Shown here piece by piece: positions 5,153 to 7,580 of a stretch of 7,580 nt of DNA (position 1 is the first letter of the stretch; every line of letters starts with the position of its first letter). A program made the translations under genes and the position numbers. Source of the DNA: an uncultured Johnsonella sp. (GTDB lineage: Bacteria > Bacillota > Clostridia > Lachnospirales > Lachnospiraceae); contig CAAFUL010000057.1 in assembly GCA_900766185.1 (NCBI GenBank), positions 1 to 7,580 on the forward strand, written 5' to 3'. Under the pieces are notes generated by a model that saw only the letters and a program-made list of their open reading frames with translations, was not told the origin of the DNA and made no database searches.

Positions 5153-6565
5153 ATGAAAAAACAAATTATAGCACTTGCGACTTGTATATTTATGGGATTT
5201 AGCAGCATTACCTCTTACGCATATAGTGCTGAGGTATGTCAAGGCAATACTGCTAATGCAGACGATGTTAAAGCTTTTTATAATAAATTAAGCTCTAAAG
5301 GATATGCTGTAACAGCTAAAGGCTATAGTGGCGAAAATATTACTATTGCCGATAAAAGTGATTTTATCAATGCAAAAAATTATAATGTGCTTTATTGGAG
5401 TGGTCATGGCGGTAGTAACGGAGATAATGCAACTTTAAATATTACTCACAATAGTTCAAAATGGTTCAATACATTTGATGCTGCTGATAAGTGGAAAAAT
5501 ACATATGATCTAAAAGTTGCTATAATAGCTGCTTGTTATCAGTTTAATGGAAATGGATTGCGTGGTAAATGGGCAGAGATAATGAAAAATTCAGGTTTGA
5601 AGGTATTAGCCGGTTATCATGAAAGTGCTCCTTCATCAAATGATACAAAAATAGCGAATGAATTTTTCAGGCTTGCCAATGAAACAAGAGGTTCATCACA
5701 AGGAAACTCTGTCAGGTATTCATGGCAGCAGGCAAATATAGCATATGAATCTAGTGGGAAATGGATTGTACTGGGATATAAAACAAACAGAATGGAATAT
5801 TATCGCTTGCCGGGATTTCCAGGAAGCTTTGAGGCATCGCCTTCATCAAAAACTGTTTACCGATATACTTCAAAAAATATAAACGGTACAGGTGCTACAT
5901 CCAGGGCATCTTCATTTATTAATAGAGAAATTCCGTATGAAATCAAAGTATCTGAAGATACTTTAGATTTAGATACCGCAGTATTAGGAGATAATTGTTA
6001 TGTAGCTTCCTTAGATGATGATGCACAGGCAAAGATAATTAATCTTAGGGAAAATAAGTTGGATTCGATAGCACTTGAAGATGCTCAAAAGAATAATGCA
6101 GTTATTATTGAAAATCTGGGAATAGACAGTAATCTAAGCAATGCAATAATAAACAATTATGCTTTATTGGAAACCGAAATAAAAGAAGATGGTTCTGATG
6201 GAGAAGAAAATAATATAGGTGTTGTTTCTACATATCAACAACAATATAGGGGTATTCCGCTTGAGGACAACTTTTTTACAGTGTGTTCAGATTCAGATGG
6301 TGTGTTTTCTGTAATAGACAGATGGTCAGAGATAAGTGAAATTGATAGCAGTCGGATTATTGAACCTATAACCATTCGTAAAGCAGAAGAAATTTTAGAT
6401 AGTAAATTAAATTTTAAGGCACCTGAAATAGACAGTTGTGAGTATGTGTACAAAAAAACAGAAAATGGGACATACCGTTTGAATGTAAAACTTGTTTCAG
6501 AAAATAATCAACAATATTATGTTGATGCAGTTTCGGGAGATTTAGAAACAGTAGAAATAGAATAA
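5153..6565 (+). CDS. Secreted caspase/gingipain-like (clan CD) putative cysteine protease with C-terminal FTP/PepSY-like domains
   Basis: ATG 5153 is preferred over GTG 5141 because GAGG (5143-5146) precedes it and MKKQIIALATCIFMGF starts a normal signal peptide, cleaved near residues 23-26. The product is 470 aa. Residues about 35-215 look like a caspase-hemoglobinase fold: strand NYNVLYWSGHGG puts His85 in the conserved H-G motif, and strand KVAIIAACY puts Cys128 at the A-C motif, 43 residues on, a spacing like that of caspases. A linker of about 130 residues follows. Residues 359-392 (YQQQYRGIPLEDNFFTVCSD, then DG.FSVI) resemble an FTP propeptide domain, and 404-470 (ITIRKAEEIL to YYVDAVSGDLETVEIE) resemble a PepSY domain. 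Both types normally inhibit or chaperone secreted proteases, usually from the N-terminal side. Activity and target are inferred; a catalytically dead binding domain is possible. Confidence 0.75.
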   Translation: MKKQIIALATCIFMGFSSITSYAYSAEVCQGNTANADDVKAFYNKLSSKGYAVTAKGYSGENITIADKSDFINAKNYNVLYWSGHGGSNGDNATLNITHNSSKWFNTFDAADKWKNTYDLKVAIIAACYQFNGNGLRGKWAEIMKNSGLKVLAGYHESAPSSNDTKIANEFFRLANETRGSSQGNSVRYSWQQANIAYESSGKWIVLGYKTNRMEYYRLPGFPGSFEASPSSKTVYRYTSKNINGTGATSRASSFINREIPYEIKVSEDTLDLDTAVLGDNCYVASLDDDAQAKIINLRENKLDSIALEDAQKNNAVIIENLGIDSNLSNAIINNYALLETEIKEDGSDGEENNIGVVSTYQQQYRGIPLEDNFFTVCSDSDGVFSVIDRWSEISEIDSSRIIEPITIRKAEEILDSKLNFKAPEIDSCEYVYKKTENGTYRLNVKLVSENNQQYYVDAVSGDLETVEIE

Positions 6566-6572
6566 TTATATT

Positions 6573-6612
6573 AAATCTCTGAGGATAAATGAATATTTTT
6601 CTTCAGAGATTT
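6573..6612 (+). terminator. Terminator-like hairpin after the caspase-like gene
   Basis: AAATCTCTGA (6573-6582) pairs with TCAGAGATTT (6603-6612), and the stem can be extended inward with a few more pairs. A run of five T (6610-6614) ends it. It starts 8 bases after the stop codon and ends about 17 bases before the next start, so it probably reduces, rather than excludes, readthrough into the next lipoprotein gene. Confidence 0.6.
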
Positions 6613-6628
6613 TTACGGGAGGTACTGT

Positions 6629-7580
6629 ATGATGAAGTCATTTTCGCTTTATACCTTAATAATTATAGTTTTATTGACTGCATGTTCTAAACAGGAGGTT
6701 TTAGAAAATACCCAAAATTCTGCCGGTATAAATGTTGATGAATCGGAAACCTTAGTTTATGATTTTACTGATAATCAACTTACCGATGCGCAAGTAAGGG
6801 AATTGGAAAATCTTATAACACCCATGGAGATGGAAACTCCTGAAATAAACTATACAGATATGGAACAGGATCTTTTATCAGTCTATACGGAACCTATAAA
6901 AAATGATTATAAGTTTTGGGGTCGCCTTTCAAATGACGGATATTGCTACATTCTCGGCATATCAAAACAGGAAGAACCTGTTTTAAAAGATTTAGATTAT
7001 AGACTTGATGAAAGTACTGGATATATTCAGTTGGGACATTGGATCGTTGAAGGGGAAAGCTTTGAAAAAGTAGTGGATCTTTTAAAGGTGCGTTCTTTCT
7101 GGAAAAGCAAAGACGGAAGACTTTTATACTTAGGTATTAAGCAGTATTCTGATTTGGATGATATAAAATATTCCGATTTGGGAGAGGTTTTTGATGCAAT
7201 AGTTAACAAAGACAGATTGGAATATATTAACCAATTACACGAAAAGCATTTTAGGGCTATTGAGCCATTCGGGACTTCGTACATAGCTATGTATAAATGG
7301 AAGCATGGAGAAGAATTTTATGCATATAAGCCGATTTCACCTGATGAGCTTGGTATAATTACAAGTGATAAGACCCCGGTTCCCCCGGAAATAATAGATG
7401 GTCAATATGTACACTTGTGTAATGATGAGGGAGAAGGTATACCCTTTATCCGTATGAATCAATCTCTTTATAAAATGGTTAAAGATTTTTACGAGGTTCG
7501 TTCTTTAAATGAAATTACGGATATTTCTTCCATAAAAAGGATTCGAAAAAACCCGGAAAAATGGCAGAACAAGGTTCTAA
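6629..7580 (+). CDS. Putative lipoprotein of unknown function, 3' end outside the window
   Basis: An open frame from ATG 6629 (a second in-frame ATG is at 6632) runs 317 codons to the right edge without a stop. GGGAGGT (6617-6623) is 5 bases before the first ATG and 8 before the second, so the second may be used. The product begins M(M)KSFSLYTLIIIVLLTACSK, a type II signal peptide with lipobox LTAC, so it should be a surface lipoprotein. After an acidic linker there are two similar parts with 'FWGRLSNDGYCYILGISKQ' and 'FWKSKDGRLLYLGIKQYSD', suggesting an internal repeat (residues about 92-112 and 154-175). Later sections include EEFYAYKPISPDELGI and DGQYVHLCNDEGEG. No enzyme motif is recognised. 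It lies in the same direction as the caspase-like gene, beyond a terminator-like hairpin. Confidence 0.8.
   Translation, partial: MMKSFSLYTLIIIVLLTACSKQEVLENTQNSAGINVDESETLVYDFTDNQLTDAQVRELENLITPMEMETPEINYTDMEQDLLSVYTEPIKNDYKFWGRLSNDGYCYILGISKQEEPVLKDLDYRLDESTGYIQLGHWIVEGESFEKVVDLLKVRSFWKSKDGRLLYLGIKQYSDLDDIKYSDLGEVFDAIVNKDRLEYINQLHEKHFRAIEPFGTSYIAMYKWKHGEEFYAYKPISPDELGIITSDKTPVPPEIIDGQYVHLCNDEGEGIPFIRMNQSLYKMVKDFYEVRSLNEITDISSIKRIRKNPEKWQNKVL

Noticed and set aside
7027..7284. Minus-strand open frame of 85 codons
   Set aside because: Lies fully inside the right-edge lipoprotein frame, which has a lipobox signal peptide and ribosome binding site; no support for an antisense gene.

Overview
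The window looks like an accessory region of a low-GC Gram-positive anaerobe of the Clostridia, probably a Lachnospiraceae-type organism. This rests on the AT-rich sequence, strong AGGAG-type ribosome binding sites, a BlaI/MecI plus M56 regulator pair, lipobox lipoproteins, and the start of a mobilization-type gene at the left edge. The taxonomic call is inference.

Left edge (1-620): a truncated minus-strand gene starts at 126 and encodes a small DNA-binding protein resembling MobC-type relaxosome accessory proteins. It has a good sigma-A promoter at 274-302 and a leader of about 140 nt. The leader holds a strong hairpin (162-203) that ends in a T-tract on the minus strand, and an upstream segment that can pair with the hairpin's first arm, as expected for transcription attenuation. 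Beyond the promoter, 361-498 carries several inverted repeats and may be an origin of transfer. The window therefore probably starts inside an integrative or mobilizable element and runs into its cargo.

Central region (584-4962, plus strand): a BlaI/MecI-like repressor is followed 4 bases later by an M56-family membrane metalloprotease. The protease keeps its zinc motifs, but its outer domain is about 150 residues and does not resemble a penicillin-binding sensor. Next come a 229-aa secreted protein, a 190-aa secreted protein and a 267-aa lipoprotein, none of which I recognise. Each of the two secreted-protein genes is preceded by a near-identical mini-ORF (15 and 23 codons) with its own ribosome binding site. 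The shared part reads MMKINPMRYKNGD, and each copy runs into a different inverted repeat just upstream of the next gene. A 14-bp inverted repeat at 4971-5028 probably ends this unit.

Right region (5153-7580, plus strand): a 470-aa secreted protein has a caspase/gingipain-like N-terminal domain (His85 and Cys128) and a C-terminal stretch resembling the FTP and PepSY domains of protease propeptides. After a terminator-like hairpin (6573-6612), a third unrecognised gene begins, encoding a lipoprotein, and runs off the right edge.

Working model (inference): the repressor and M56 sensor-protease respond to an extracellular signal and control a cell-surface or secreted set of proteins, possibly including the putative cysteine protease. 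No gene here is a beta-lactamase or penicillin-binding protein, so the signal is unlikely to be an ordinary beta-lactam response.
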